From NCBI RefSeq assembly GCF_011758805.1, contig NZ_JAANOW010000004.1, positions 62,001 to 126,000 on the forward strand: a stretch of DNA of 64,000 bases, written 5' to 3'. Under the pieces are notes generated by a model, which worked only from the letters and a program-made list of their open reading frames with translations, was not told where the DNA came from and did no database searches. Both the position numbers and the translations under genes were made by a program. The stretch is from Mycolicibacterium fluoranthenivorans (GTDB lineage Bacteria > Actinomycetota > Actinomycetes > Mycobacteriales > Mycobacteriaceae). Below are positions 18,339 to 27,288 of this stretch, in pieces. Positions within the stretch are counted from its first letter, which is position 1, and each line of letters starts with the position of its first letter.

Positions 18339-18354
18339 CTATGCGCAATCTATG
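18339..18354. promoter_or_regulatory. direct-repeat box, candidate response regulator site (copy 1)
   Basis: CTATGCGCAATCTATG has two CTATG half-sites 11 bases apart and is followed by AAT, as in the copy at 14041. It lies 46 bases upstream of the response regulator start and about 74 bases upstream of the divergent gene at 18428, so it could control both. A weak AATACT hexamer 7 nt before the regulator GTG could be an activator-dependent -10. Confidence 0.6.
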
Positions 18355-18427
18355 AATATTGCGAGTTCTATCCACAACCGTCTCGCCTCACAGCCTGCAC
18401 ATAGGGATTCCCGTCACAGTGGCGGAT

Positions 18428-18934
18428 ATGAGCGAGGAAGAACAACCCTGGGGCCGGCCCCAGGAACAGCGCTGGGGTAAACGCGAGACCATCGCCGCGG
18501 TCGGCGTGGCCGTGGTGATCGGCGCCCTGGGCGGCGGGGCGGTCTACGCGGCGACCGACACCGGTGGCCGCGGCGGGGGTTTCGGTGGATTCCCGGGTGG
18601 CCCGCCTCCCGGCGCGGAACCGTTCGGCGGGGGTCCGGGCCGGTCCGGGACGGGTCACGTCGCGACGGACCCGGCGGCGCTGCACGGCGAGTTCGTGGTC
18701 CCCGACGGCAACGGCGGGTTTCAGACCGACCTCGTCCAGGTGGGCACGGTCACCGCCGTGTCGGCCACGTCGATCACCGCGCGCAGCGACGACGGCTTCA
18801 CCAGCACGTACGTCATCCCGCCGACAGCGGCAGACAGCAGCGTGCCGTTCACGGTGAACCAGAAGGTGAGCATCCGCGCCACCCGGACCGGTGACACCCG
18901 ATCGATCACCACGATCGGCGCAGCCGATCACTAG
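18428..18934 (+). CDS. membrane-anchored Gly/Pro-rich protein, DUF5666-like C-terminal domain
   Basis: A 168-residue protein starting MSEEEQPW. A short cytoplasmic N-terminus is followed by one hydrophobic helix (about 27-47), then a Gly/Pro/Phe-rich linker (about 50-80, GGGFGGFPGGPPP). The C-terminal half is small and beta-rich (VGTVTAVSATSITARSDDG, VNQKVSIRA), resembling DUF5666 OB-like domains. It is probably exposed outside the membrane. It is divergent from the two-component system and shares the CTATG-box intergenic region, which makes it a plausible target or accessory of that system. Function is unknown. Confidence 0.8.
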   Translation: MSEEEQPWGRPQEQRWGKRETIAAVGVAVVIGALGGGAVYAATDTGGRGGGFGGFPGGPPPGAEPFGGGPGRSGTGHVATDPAALHGEFVVPDGNGGFQTDLVQVGTVTAVSATSITARSDDGFTSTYVIPPTAADSSVPFTVNQKVSIRATRTGDTRSITTIGAADH

Positions 18935-18988
18935 TGCGCGACGGCGAACCCCGAGGGTGTAGCCGTGGGGGTCGCCTCCACCGAGCAG

Positions 18989-19210
18989 CTACTTGGCGGG
19001 GCCCCTGATGGCGGGCACCGCGCGGGCCACCTCTGGCGAGGTCGGCGGAGTCGGCTCCAATGTCGTGGTGACGCCGATCTGCATCGTGTTCGACGCCATC
19101 GGCGCACTGGAATGGGCGAACAGCGCGCCGAGCACGCCGATCGCCACCAGGGCGCCCGCGCCGACGGCAGCGGCGAACATTTGAATCTTCCGGGGAGTTG
19201 TTGAATTCAT
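18989..19210 (-). CDS. small single-helix exported or membrane protein
   Basis: A 73-residue frame starting MNSTTPRKIQMFAAAVG. A basic N-terminus and one hydrophobic helix (about 11-31) are followed by a Thr/Pro-rich tail (TTTLEPTPPTSPEVARA). No named domain is recognised. The ATG at 19210 was chosen because it sits just before the helix and downstream of a TTGACA-N18-CACAGT promoter. Two CTGTGAGA repeats (plus-strand reading, 23 bases apart) lie just upstream. It is divergent from oppB. Confidence 0.6.
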   Translation of the reverse strand: MNSTTPRKIQMFAAAVGAGALVAIGVLGALFAHSSAPMASNTMQIGVTTTLEPTPPTSPEVARAVPAIRGPAK

Positions 19211-19233
19211 GCTGTGAGAGTGAATCCCACGAC

Positions 19234-19263
19234 ACTGTGAGAAAGCTGACGCGTGCATGTCAA
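19234..19263 (-). promoter_or_regulatory. candidate SigA-type promoter of the small exported protein
   Basis: On the minus strand TTGACA (19263-19258) is a perfect -35, followed after 18 bases by CACAGT, a fair -10. It points toward the gene starting at 19210. CTGTGAGA repeats at 19212-19219 and 19235-19242 flank the transcription start region and could be an operator. Confidence 0.4.
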
Positions 19264-19325
19264 TTCGCCGGTAACGGGCTTGTGGCGCGGTCATCTCCTA
19301 CCCTGTGCCTCATGCAGGAGGTTCG

Positions 19326-20303
19326 ATGACGCGGTTTCTGGCACGACGCTTGCTCAACTACATCGTGCTGCTGTTGTTGGCGTCCTTCCTGGCGTTCACG
19401 CTGGCGTCCCTGACGTTCAGACCGCTGGAGAGTCTGCAGCAGCGCAACCCGCGCCCGCCACAGGCGGTGATCGACGCCAAGGCCGCCGAACTGAATCTCG
19501 ACCAGCCGATCCCGGCGCGCTATGCCACCTGGCTGGTGGGCACCGTGCACGGCGACTTCGGTAAGACGGTGACCGGTCAACCGGTGAGCGACGAGCTGGG
19601 GCGCCGAGTCGGGGTCAGCCTGCGGCTGGTGGTCATCGGCTCGGTCGTCGGCGCGATCCTGGGCGTGGTGGTGGGCGCGTGGGGCGCCATTCGGCAGTAC
19701 CGGCTCTCGGACCGCGTCATCACCGCGCTGTCGCTACTGATCATCAGCACGCCCACGTTCGTCATCGCCAGCCTGCTGATTCTCGTTGCCCTGCGGGTGA
19801 ATTCGATTCTGGGTGTGCAGCTTTTCGAGTACACCGGCGAAACCTCGCCCGATGCGATCGGCGGCGGCTGGAATATCTTCGTCGACCGGATCCAGCATCT
19901 GGTGCTCCCGACACTGACGCTCGCGCTGGGGTCGATCGCGGGGTTCAGCCGGTATCAGCGCAACGCGATGCTCGACGTCCTCGGCCAGGACTTCATCCGC
20001 ACCGCCCGGGCCAAGGGTCTGACCCGGCGGCAGGCGCTGGTCAAGCACGGGCTGCGGACGGCGCTCATCCCGATGGCCACCCTGTTCGCCTACGGTGTCG
20101 GCGGCCTGGTCACCGGAGCGGTGTTCGTCGAGAAGATCTTCGGCTGGCACGGCATGGGTGAATGGTTCGTCCAGGGGCTGGCCTCGCAGGACACCAATAT
20201 CATCGTCGCGATGACGGTGTTCTCCGGTGCGACGGTACTGCTGGCCGGGGTCCTGTCCGACGTGATCCTGGCGGCGCTCGATCCCCGGGTTCGAATCCGA
20301 TGA
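19326..20303 (+). CDS. oppB: oligopeptide ABC transporter permease OppB
   Basis: A 325-residue inner-membrane permease of the DppB/OppB family. It has an N-terminal helix ([17 protein letters not shown]), a periplasmic loop, then a five-helix core. The EAA-type cytoplasmic loop reads [22 protein letters not shown], which couples to the ATPase. It forms the translocation channel with OppC. The start follows a strong AGGAGG at 19316-19321. Length and order match Rv1283c as recalled. It is the first gene of oppBCDA with overlapping junctions throughout. Confidence 0.93.
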   Translation: MTRFLARRLLNYIVLLLLASFLAFTLASLTFRPLESLQQRNPRPPQAVIDAKAAELNLDQPIPARYATWLVGTVHGDFGKTVTGQPVSDELGRRVGVSLRLVVIGSVVGAILGVVVGAWGAIRQYRLSDRVITALSLLIISTPTFVIASLLILVALRVNSILGVQLFEYTGETSPDAIGGGWNIFVDRIQHLVLPTLTLALGSIAGFSRYQRNAMLDVLGQDFIRTARAKGLTRRQALVKHGLRTALIPMATLFAYGVGGLVTGAVFVEKIFGWHGMGEWFVQGLASQDTNIIVAMTVFSGATVLLAGVLSDVILAALDPRVRIR

Positions 20304-21217
20304 GCGAACCGATGACGACCACAGCCAAATCCGGTGTGGACGTCCACACCTTCGCGTCCCGGCGCACCCTGGTGTGGCGACGGTTCGTCCGCAACCGGCC
20401 CGCCATGGTGGCACTGGTCGTGCTGTGCCTCCTCTTCGTCGGCTGTTATGCGCTGCCCCCACTGCTGCCCTACAGCTACACCGATCTGGACTATTACGCC
20501 CTGCAGACCCCGCCGAGCCCGAAGCACTGGTTCGGCACCAACGCCCTGGGCCAGGATCTCTTCGCGCTGACGTTGCGCGGGATGCAGAAGTCGATGCTGA
20601 TCGGCCTGTGCGTGGCCCTGATCTCGACGTTCATCGCCGCCGTGGTCGGCGCGATCGCCGGCTACTTCGGCGGGTGGCGGGACCGTGCGTTGATGTGGGT
20701 CGTCGACTTGTTGTTGGTGGTGCCGAGCTTCCTGCTGATCGCCATCGCCACCAGGAACACCAACGGCTCGGGGGCACTGCTCGTGCTGATCGTGCTGCTG
20801 GCCGTCTTCTCCTGGATGATCAGCTCACGCATGGTGCGCGGACTCACCATGAGTCTGCGCGAGCGCGAATTCGTGACCGCAGCAAGGTATATGGGCGTCA
20901 GCGACACCCGCATCATCGCCCGGCACGTGCTCCCCAACGTGGCCTCGATCCTGATCATCGACACCACGCTCAACGTCGGCGTCGCCATCCTCGCCGAAAC
21001 CGGATTGAGCTTCCTCGGGTTCGGCGTGCGCGCCCCCGACGTGTCACTGGGCACCCTGATCGCCGACGGCACCCCGTCGGCCACCACCTTCCCCTGGGTG
21101 TTCCTGTTCCCGGCGGGTGTGCTGATCCTGATCGTGATGTGCGCCAACCTCGCCGGGGACGCGTTACGGGATGCGGTGGACCCCGGATCGCGCCGGCCCC
21201 GGAGGGGTGCCAAGTGA
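20300..21217 (+). CDS. oppC: oligopeptide ABC transporter permease OppC
   Basis: A 305-residue permease of the DppC/OppC family. It has the N-terminal OppC_N helix ([20 protein letters not shown]), the conserved [13 protein letters not shown] segment and an EAA loop ([24 protein letters not shown]). It pairs with OppB as the membrane channel. The ATG overlaps the oppB stop (ATGA), so the start is well supported. The following gene begins with GTG overlapping this stop. Corresponds to Rv1282c as recalled. Confidence 0.93.
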   Translation: MSEPMTTTAKSGVDVHTFASRRTLVWRRFVRNRPAMVALVVLCLLFVGCYALPPLLPYSYTDLDYYALQTPPSPKHWFGTNALGQDLFALTLRGMQKSMLIGLCVALISTFIAAVVGAIAGYFGGWRDRALMWVVDLLLVVPSFLLIAIATRNTNGSGALLVLIVLLAVFSWMISSRMVRGLTMSLREREFVTAARYMGVSDTRIIARHVLPNVASILIIDTTLNVGVAILAETGLSFLGFGVRAPDVSLGTLIADGTPSATTFPWVFLFPAGVLILIVMCANLAGDALRDAVDPGSRRPRRGAK

Positions 21218-23064
21218 GCCTGCTGGAGGTCCGCGACCTGACCGTCGCGTTCCCGACCGACACCGAATGGGTGTCCGCGGTGCGCGGGGTGTCCTTCGAT
21301 ATCACCCCGCGTGAAGTCGTGGCCCTGGTGGGTGAATCGGGTGCCGGGAAGTCGGCGAGCGCGATGGCCGTCGTCGGCCTGCTTCCCGAGTACGCCGAGG
21401 TGTCCGGCTCGGTGCGCCTGCACGGTGAGGAACTGCTGACCCTCGACGACAACCAGCTGTCGAAGATTCGGGGCCGTTCCATCGGGACGGTGTTCCAGGA
21501 TCCGATGTCGGCGCTCACACCGGTGTACACCGTCGGCGACCAGATCGCCGAGGCGCTGCGCATCCACCAGCCCGGCCTGGACCGCCGCAAGGCCCGGACC
21601 CGGGCGGTCGAACTGCTGGAGTTGGTGGGCATCACCAACCCGGGCCAGCGGGCCCGGGCGTTTCCGCACGAACTGTCCGGCGGCGAACGCCAGCGCGTGG
21701 TGATCGCCATCGCGATCGCCAACGATCCGGATCTCATCATCTGCGACGAGCCCACCACCGCCCTGGATGTCACCGTTCAGGCCCAGATCCTGGACCTGCT
21801 GCGCACGGCCCGCGATGTCACCGGCGCCGGCGTGCTGATCATCACCCATGATCTGGGGGTGGTCGCCGAGTTCGCCGACCGGGCGCTGGTGATGTATGCC
21901 GGCGCGGTGGTCGAAAGCGCTTCGGTGTCAGAGTTTTACGAGAACCGCGCGATGCCCTACACGGCGGGCCTACTCGGCTCGGTACCGCGGCTGGACGCAC
22001 CCCGCGGCCGGCGACTGGTGCCGATCCTCGGTGCCCCGCCGTCGATGGCCGCGCTGCCCCCGGGATGCCCGTTCGCACCTCGCTGCCCACTGGCCACCGA
22101 GGACTGCACCGCCGCCGAACCGCCGCTGCTCCAGATCGGCCCCGGGCACAGCGCGGCATGCATCCACACCGACGAGGTGATGGGCCGTAGCGCGGCCGAG
22201 ATCTACGGCGTGCGTACCGAACCCGAGAACGCCGAGGCGACGGACACCCCGCCGGTGGTATTGCGGGTCCGCGATCTGGTCAAGACCTATCCCCTGACGA
22301 AAGGTGTGTTGCTGCGCCGTCAGGTCGGCGAGGTGCGGGCCGTCGACGGTATCAGCTTCGAACTGCGCGAGGGTCGCACGCTGGGCATCGTCGGTGAATC
22401 GGGATCGGGCAAATCGACCACGCTGCACCAGATTCTGGAACTCACCGCGCCGCAGTCGGGTTCGATCGAGGTGCTCGGCACCGACGTCGCGACGCTCGAC
22501 CGCGGCACCCGGCGGCGCCTGCGCACCGACCTGCAGGTGGTCTTCCAAGACCCGGTCGCCGCCCTGGACCCGCGCCTGCCGGTCTCGGATGTCCTGGCTG
22601 AACCATTGTCCGCCAATGGTTTCGACAAGCGAGCTATCGCGACCCGAACGGCCGAACTGCTCACGACGGTCGGATTGCGCCCCGAGGACGCCGGCCGCTA
22701 CCCCGCCGAGTTCTCCGGCGGGCAGAAACAGCGCATCGGTATCGCCCGGGCGCTGGCGCTGCAGCCCAAGATCCTGGCCCTCGATGAGCCGGTATCGGCG
22801 CTGGACGTGTCCATCCAGGCCGGCATCATCAACCTGCTGCTGGATCTGCAACAGCAGTTCGGGCTGTCGTATCTGTTCGTCTCGCACGACCTGTCGGTGG
22901 TCAAGCATCTGGCCCACGACGTGGTCGTCATGCATCGGGGTGTCGTTGTCGAACAAGGCCCGGCCGAAGAGGTGCTGACCGCACCGCAGCACGAGTACAC
23001 CCGGCGGTTACTCGACGCAGTCCCGCAACCGGAGGATAAAGTCGATCGCCATGAAGATCCGTAG
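21214..23064 (+). CDS. oppD: oligopeptide ABC transporter ATP-binding protein OppD (fused double ATPase)
   Basis: A 616-residue protein with two ABC ATPase domains in one chain, equivalent to OppD+OppF. The first has [17 protein letters not shown] and [13 protein letters not shown]. The second (from about residue 345) has [24 protein letters not shown] and [13 protein letters not shown]. Between them lies the oligopeptide-transporter C-terminal Cys cluster ([14 protein letters not shown]), an iron-sulfur-like motif. It powers peptide import with OppB/OppC. The GTG start overlaps the oppC stop. Length matches Rv1281c (612 as recalled). Confidence 0.93.
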   Translation: MSLLEVRDLTVAFPTDTEWVSAVRGVSFDITPREVVALVGESGAGKSASAMAVVGLLPEYAEVSGSVRLHGEELLTLDDNQLSKIRGRSIGTVFQDPMSALTPVYTVGDQIAEALRIHQPGLDRRKARTRAVELLELVGITNPGQRARAFPHELSGGERQRVVIAIAIANDPDLIICDEPTTALDVTVQAQILDLLRTARDVTGAGVLIITHDLGVVAEFADRALVMYAGAVVESASVSEFYENRAMPYTAGLLGSVPRLDAPRGRRLVPILGAPPSMAALPPGCPFAPRCPLATEDCTAAEPPLLQIGPGHSAACIHTDEVMGRSAAEIYGVRTEPENAEATDTPPVVLRVRDLVKTYPLTKGVLLRRQVGEVRAVDGISFELREGRTLGIVGESGSGKSTTLHQILELTAPQSGSIEVLGTDVATLDRGTRRRLRTDLQVVFQDPVAALDPRLPVSDVLAEPLSANGFDKRAIATRTAELLTTVGLRPEDAGRYPAEFSGGQKQRIGIARALALQPKILALDEPVSALDVSIQAGIINLLLDLQQQFGLSYLFVSHDLSVVKHLAHDVVVMHRGVVVEQGPAEEVLTAPQHEYTRRLLDAVPQPEDKVDRHEDP

Positions 23065-24730
23065 CCTGACTTACGGGCTGGCTTCCGTCACTTTCGCCGT
23101 CACCCTCGTCCTGTCCGGCTGTTCCAGCGGAGAGCAGAGCATCCCGCCGATCGGCGGTGACGCCACGGTGGGCACCACCAATGACATGAACCCGCAGGAT
23201 CCCAACACCCTGCAGCAGGGTGGCAACCTGCGACTCGCGCTGCCCTCGATGAGGGCGAACTTCAACCCACTCACCATCGACGGCAACGACGAGACGCAGA
23301 CCATTCATCGCGCCACCTTGCCGCGTGCCTTCACCATCGCCCCGGATGGTTCGGCGACGGTGAATCCCGACTACTTCACCAGCGTCGAGCTCACCAGCGA
23401 GAACCCACAGGTGGTCACCTACACCATCAATCCCAAGGCGGTGTGGAGCGACGGCACGCCGATCACCTGGGAGGACCTCGCCTCGCAGATCCAGGCCACC
23501 AACGGCAAGGACAAGCGCTACCTGATTCCGAGTTCGGCGGGCAGTGACCGGGTGGCCTCGGTGACACGCGGTGTCGACGACCGGCAGGCTGTCATCACCT
23601 TCGCTCAGCACTACACCGAGTGGAAGGGCATGTTCGCGGGCAACAGCATGCTGCAGCCCAAGAAGATGACCGAGAACCCGGAGGTCTTCAACAAGGGCCA
23701 GCTCAACGGGCCCGGTCCGTCGGCCGGGCCGTTCATCATCTCCAATGTGGACCGCACCGCCCAGCGCATCACGCTGACCCGCAATCCGAAATGGTGGGGG
23801 GCCACCCCGCGGCTGGACAGCATCACCTACCTGGTGCTCGATGACGCGGCCCGGGTTCCGGCCCTGCAGAACAACACCATCGACGCCACGGGCATCGCGT
23901 CCCTCGACGAGCTGCAGATCGTGCGCAACACCCCCGGCATCGCGGTCCGCCGGGCCCCGACACCGCAGTGGTACCACTTCACTTTCAACGGCGCGCCGGG
24001 ATCGATCCTGGCCGACCCGGCACTGCGCGTGGCGGTCGCCAAGGGTATCGACCGCCAGGCCATCGCCAACATCTCCCAGCGCGGCCTGGTGGACAATCCG
24101 ACCCCGCTGAACAACCATGTTTTCGTCGCCGGCCAAGAGGGCTACCAGGACAACAGCGCGGTGGTGGCCTTCGACCCGGAGAAGGCCAAGGCCGAGCTGG
24201 ATGCCCTGGGCTGGAAGATGAACGGCCAGTTCCGTGAGAAGGACGGCCGCCAGTTGACGATCCGCGATGTGTTCTACGACGCCAAGAGCACCCGGCAGAT
24301 CGCCCAGGTGGCGCAGAACAGCCTGGCCCAGATCGGGGTGAACCTGCAGCTGGAGGCCAAGCCCGGCACCGGCTTTTTCACCGACTGGATCACCGTGGGC
24401 AATTTCGATATCGCCCAGTTCGCCTGGGGTGGCGACGCTTTCCCGCTGTCCTCCCTTCAACAGACCTACAAAACCGGCTCCGAGAGCAACTTCGGCAAGA
24501 TCAGCACTCCCGAGATCGACGCCAAGGTGGACCAGGTACTCGACGAACTGGATGCCGCCAAGGCACGTGACCTGGCCAACGAGGCGGACAAGCTCATCTT
24601 CGCGGAAGGGTTCAGCCTGCCGCTGTTCCAGACGCCGGGCAACGTCGCGGTCCGCAGCACGCTGGCCAACTTCGGCGCGGCCGGCCTGGGCGACGTGAAC
24701 TACACCGCCATCGGATTCATGAAGTCCTGA
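23051..24730 (+). CDS. oppA: oligopeptide-binding lipoprotein OppA
   Basis: A 559-residue family-5 solute-binding lipoprotein. The signal peptide ends in the lipobox LSGC with Cys24. The mature part has the SBP_bac_5 plan ([29 protein letters not shown]). It captures peptides outside the membrane and delivers them to OppBC. In M. tuberculosis the system has been linked to glutathione uptake; that is family knowledge. It overlaps oppD by 14 bases at its 5' end, and its 3' end overlaps the convergent hydrolase gene by 14 bases. Confidence 0.93.
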   Translation: MKIRSLTYGLASVTFAVTLVLSGCSSGEQSIPPIGGDATVGTTNDMNPQDPNTLQQGGNLRLALPSMRANFNPLTIDGNDETQTIHRATLPRAFTIAPDGSATVNPDYFTSVELTSENPQVVTYTINPKAVWSDGTPITWEDLASQIQATNGKDKRYLIPSSAGSDRVASVTRGVDDRQAVITFAQHYTEWKGMFAGNSMLQPKKMTENPEVFNKGQLNGPGPSAGPFIISNVDRTAQRITLTRNPKWWGATPRLDSITYLVLDDAARVPALQNNTIDATGIASLDELQIVRNTPGIAVRRAPTPQWYHFTFNGAPGSILADPALRVAVAKGIDRQAIANISQRGLVDNPTPLNNHVFVAGQEGYQDNSAVVAFDPEKAKAELDALGWKMNGQFREKDGRQLTIRDVFYDAKSTRQIAQVAQNSLAQIGVNLQLEAKPGTGFFTDWITVGNFDIAQFAWGGDAFPLSSLQQTYKTGSESNFGKISTPEIDAKVDQVLDELDAAKARDLANEADKLIFAEGFSLPLFQTPGNVAVRSTLANFGAAGLGDVNYTAIGFMKS

Positions 24731-25958
24731 CGCCCTCGACCCAGGGCGGCACCGCGGACTCGGCCAGCGTGGCCGCGGTGAGCGCGGACATCGCAAGGCG
24801 CAGAACCGCTTTGGCGGGTAACGCATCGAGTTCGGCGGCACGGTCGGGCAGGATGTCCGCCGCACCCGCGCGCACGGCGGCGACGATCGCCAGGGCCGCC
24901 CGCTCACGCACGTCGAGCACACTGTGCCCGGCGCTGGGCAGCTCGACGAGCACCGCACCGGGGATCAGTCCGGCGATCCTGCGGGCCACCGCGGGCGGGG
25001 TGACCAGATCGCGGCCACCCGAGATCACGACGGTCGGCCAGCCGAACCGCGGCATCTCGGCAGTCAGATCGAAGGGCTCCCTCTCGAACGCCTCGTGCTC
25101 GGGGTTGTGCTCGGCGATACCGACCGACGGGTCCAGCGGCAGACCGTCGGGCACGCCCGCAAAGTTGAGCTCCCGGAAGGCGATCCGATTGACCAGATCC
25201 TCCTCGTGCCGAAACGGCGACGCGTGGTGCGGGATCCGGCGCAGCAGATTGAGCCCCGACCAGACCCAGGTCCGCCCACTGGACAGCAGCTCGATCTGCC
25301 GGCCTAGCAGCGCCGCCCCGCCATACCCGTACAGCGCGCCTGCCAACTGGCCCGCCGAGTCGGTGAGCACGCCGTCGTCGAACAGCTTGCGCACCTTCGG
25401 CGCCAGGCCGGCGGTCTGCGGATCGGTGCCGTCGAGCAGCAGGCCGCGGATCGCCGCGCGCATGTAGTCGATATCGCTCGCGGACAGCAGGGGTGAATCG
25501 AGCACCATCTGCGCCACCCGGTGCGGATGGCGCACGCCGAACCCGGCGGCCAGATACGTGCCGTACGAGGTGCCGTACATGATCGCCGAGCCGACCCCGG
25601 CGTCATCGAGCACGGCGGCGATATCGTCGACCACCTGCTCGACGGTCATCGCCTCCGGCGGCAGGTCGGCACCCGTGTCGTCGTGCCGCGACAACCCCAC
25701 CCCGCGGTGCTCGATCATGATCACGTCCAGCCCGGCGACAGCGGCATGCCGGCGCAGCCCCCGGTAGGACGCCACCGAAGCCATCCCCGGACCACCGGGA
25801 ATGATGATCAGCGGATGCGCCGATTTCAGGCCGGTCCGCACGTAGTACAGGTCGAATTCACCGGGATGGCCGGGGGCGATCGGCCGGCGCACGGCGCGCA
25901 CACCAGGCAGTGCGGCGAGCTTGGCATGGGCTCGACGGCGCTTGGCGGTCATGGTCAT
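24717..25958 (-). CDS. alpha/beta hydrolase, proline-iminopeptidase-like
   Basis: A 413-residue alpha/beta hydrolase of the prolyl aminopeptidase (S33) style. It has the GGPGM oxyanion-hole motif near residue 55, EHRGVGLS, and the nucleophile in GTSYGTYLA near 130. The Asp is probably in SGGRDLVTPP and the His in SAGHSVLD. A peptidase role would fit beside a peptide importer, but many such proteins are general hydrolases. It is convergent with oppA and overlaps it. Two ATGs lie close together at the 5' end; the first is used. Confidence 0.85.
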   Translation of the reverse strand: MTMTAKRRRAHAKLAALPGVRAVRRPIAPGHPGEFDLYYVRTGLKSAHPLIIIPGGPGMASVASYRGLRRHAAVAGLDVIMIEHRGVGLSRHDDTGADLPPEAMTVEQVVDDIAAVLDDAGVGSAIMYGTSYGTYLAAGFGVRHPHRVAQMVLDSPLLSASDIDYMRAAIRGLLLDGTDPQTAGLAPKVRKLFDDGVLTDSAGQLAGALYGYGGAALLGRQIELLSSGRTWVWSGLNLLRRIPHHASPFRHEEDLVNRIAFRELNFAGVPDGLPLDPSVGIAEHNPEHEAFEREPFDLTAEMPRFGWPTVVISGGRDLVTPPAVARRIAGLIPGAVLVELPSAGHSVLDVRERAALAIVAAVRAGAADILPDRAAELDALPAKAVLRLAMSALTAATLAESAVPPWVEGVRTS

Positions 25959-26048
25959 CGTTTCTCATTGTGCCCTGCCGCAGATCTTAGGTTCGCGGTG
26001 ATCGCAAGCAGTGCGCCCCGGCGGGCCCGCTCAGTACAACTGGTTGAC

Positions 26049-27251
26049 ATGACCACCGTGGAACACACCTCCCGAATCCTGCCAGGATCACCCGAATGGA
26101 CCGAGCTGCTCACCCGCATCGGATCGGGCGCCAAGGACCGAGACCGTAACGACGAGAATCCTTTTGACCAGGTGGCCGCCCTCAAACGGGCCGGCTTCGG
26201 CACGCTGCGCGTGCCAACCGAGCTCGGTGGCGCGGGATTGACTGTCCCGCAGCTGTTTTCCGCGGTCATCGATGTCGCACGCGCTGACCCGATTGTTGCC
26301 CACATCTTCCGGGCGCACTTCTGGTTCGTCGAGGAGCGGCTGCGCGGTGACGACCGGCGCTGGCTGGACAAGGTCGTCGAGGGCAAGACCTTCGGCAACG
26401 CCTTCAGCGAGAAGGGCAGTCTGGCGGTGGGCAGCCTGGTGTTCAACACCCGGCTGCTGCCGGCACCGGGTGGCGGCTTCCACCTCGACGGCGAGAAGTA
26501 CTACAGCACCGGCACCCTGTTCTCGGACTATCTGACCACCACCGCCACCACCGACCACGACTCGGTGGCCACCGTGGTGGTGCCCGCGGACCGGGCCGGG
26601 GTCAAGCTGATCGACGACTGGGACGGCTTCGGCCAGCGCCGCACGGGTACCGGCACCACGACGTTCAGCAGAGTCGCCGTGGCCGCCGACGAGGTGCTCA
26701 GCGACACCCCCTACGACGCCGAACCGTCCCCGACCGTGCAGTACGCCTCGCTGCAGCTCTACATCCACGCCATCGTGGCCGGAATCCTGGAGTCCGTCGT
26801 CGACGACGGGGTGACGCTGCTGCGGTCACGGGAGCGCAGCTTCAGCCACGCGGTGGCCGAGAAACCCACCGAGGACCCGCTGCTGCAACGTCAGCTCGGC
26901 GAGTTGGCCGGCACCGCCTATATCGCGCGGACCGCAGTGCTCGACGCCGCCGCCGCCATCGCGGCAGCCGACGCGTCGGCGGTCAACGGTGTCCCCGACG
27001 CCGAACTGGCCGCGGAAGCTCAGCTCAAAGCCGCCAAGGTCAAGGTGCATCTCGATGATGTCGCCCTGGCGGCCGCCACCCGGCTGCTGGAGCTCGGCGG
27101 TGCCAGCGCGGCCAGCCGGACCCGCAACCTGGACCGGCACTGGCGCAACATCCGCACCATCACCCTGCACAACCCGGTGGGCCTGAAGGCGCGCGCCATC
27201 GGGCAGAACCTGCTGCACGGCACCCCCGTCCCGGCCAACGCCTACTTCTGA
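26049..27251 (+). CDS. acyl-CoA-dehydrogenase-fold flavin monooxygenase, DszC/SfnB-like
   Basis: A 400-residue flavoprotein of the acyl-CoA dehydrogenase fold. Instead of a CoA-site Glu pattern it resembles the desulfurisation group (DszC, SfnB). Supporting segments are HIFRAHFWFVEE, LDGEKYYSTGTLFSDY, DDWDGFGQRRTGTGTT and a C-terminal LDRHWRNIRTITLHNP. Such enzymes use reduced flavin and O2 to oxidise sulfur compounds or, in relatives, other heteroatoms. A sulfur role is inferred from resemblance and from the sulfate genes in the window. Its ATG at 26049 begins MTTVEHTSR. The IS481 element now lies directly after it. Confidence 0.8.
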   Translation: MTTVEHTSRILPGSPEWTELLTRIGSGAKDRDRNDENPFDQVAALKRAGFGTLRVPTELGGAGLTVPQLFSAVIDVARADPIVAHIFRAHFWFVEERLRGDDRRWLDKVVEGKTFGNAFSEKGSLAVGSLVFNTRLLPAPGGGFHLDGEKYYSTGTLFSDYLTTTATTDHDSVATVVVPADRAGVKLIDDWDGFGQRRTGTGTTTFSRVAVAADEVLSDTPYDAEPSPTVQYASLQLYIHAIVAGILESVVDDGVTLLRSRERSFSHAVAEKPTEDPLLQRQLGELAGTAYIARTAVLDAAAAIAAADASAVNGVPDAELAAEAQLKAAKVKVHLDDVALAAATRLLELGGASAASRTRNLDRHWRNIRTITLHNPVGLKARAIGQNLLHGTPVPANAYF

Positions 27252-27256
27252 CCAGC

Positions 27257-27288
27257 GATTTCGGCGCGCTTACCCGCGGTGACCGCGG
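27257..27288. repeat. left half of an IS-split palindrome, including 15-bp target duplication
   Basis: The arm GATTTCGGCGCGCTTAC (27257-27273) is followed by CCGCGGTGACCGCGG (27274-27288), which reappears on the far side of the insertion sequence. It begins 5 bases after the stop codon of the flavoprotein gene. Joined to the right half without the element, it forms a perfect palindrome, most simply a bidirectional terminator between convergent genes. Confidence 0.85.
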
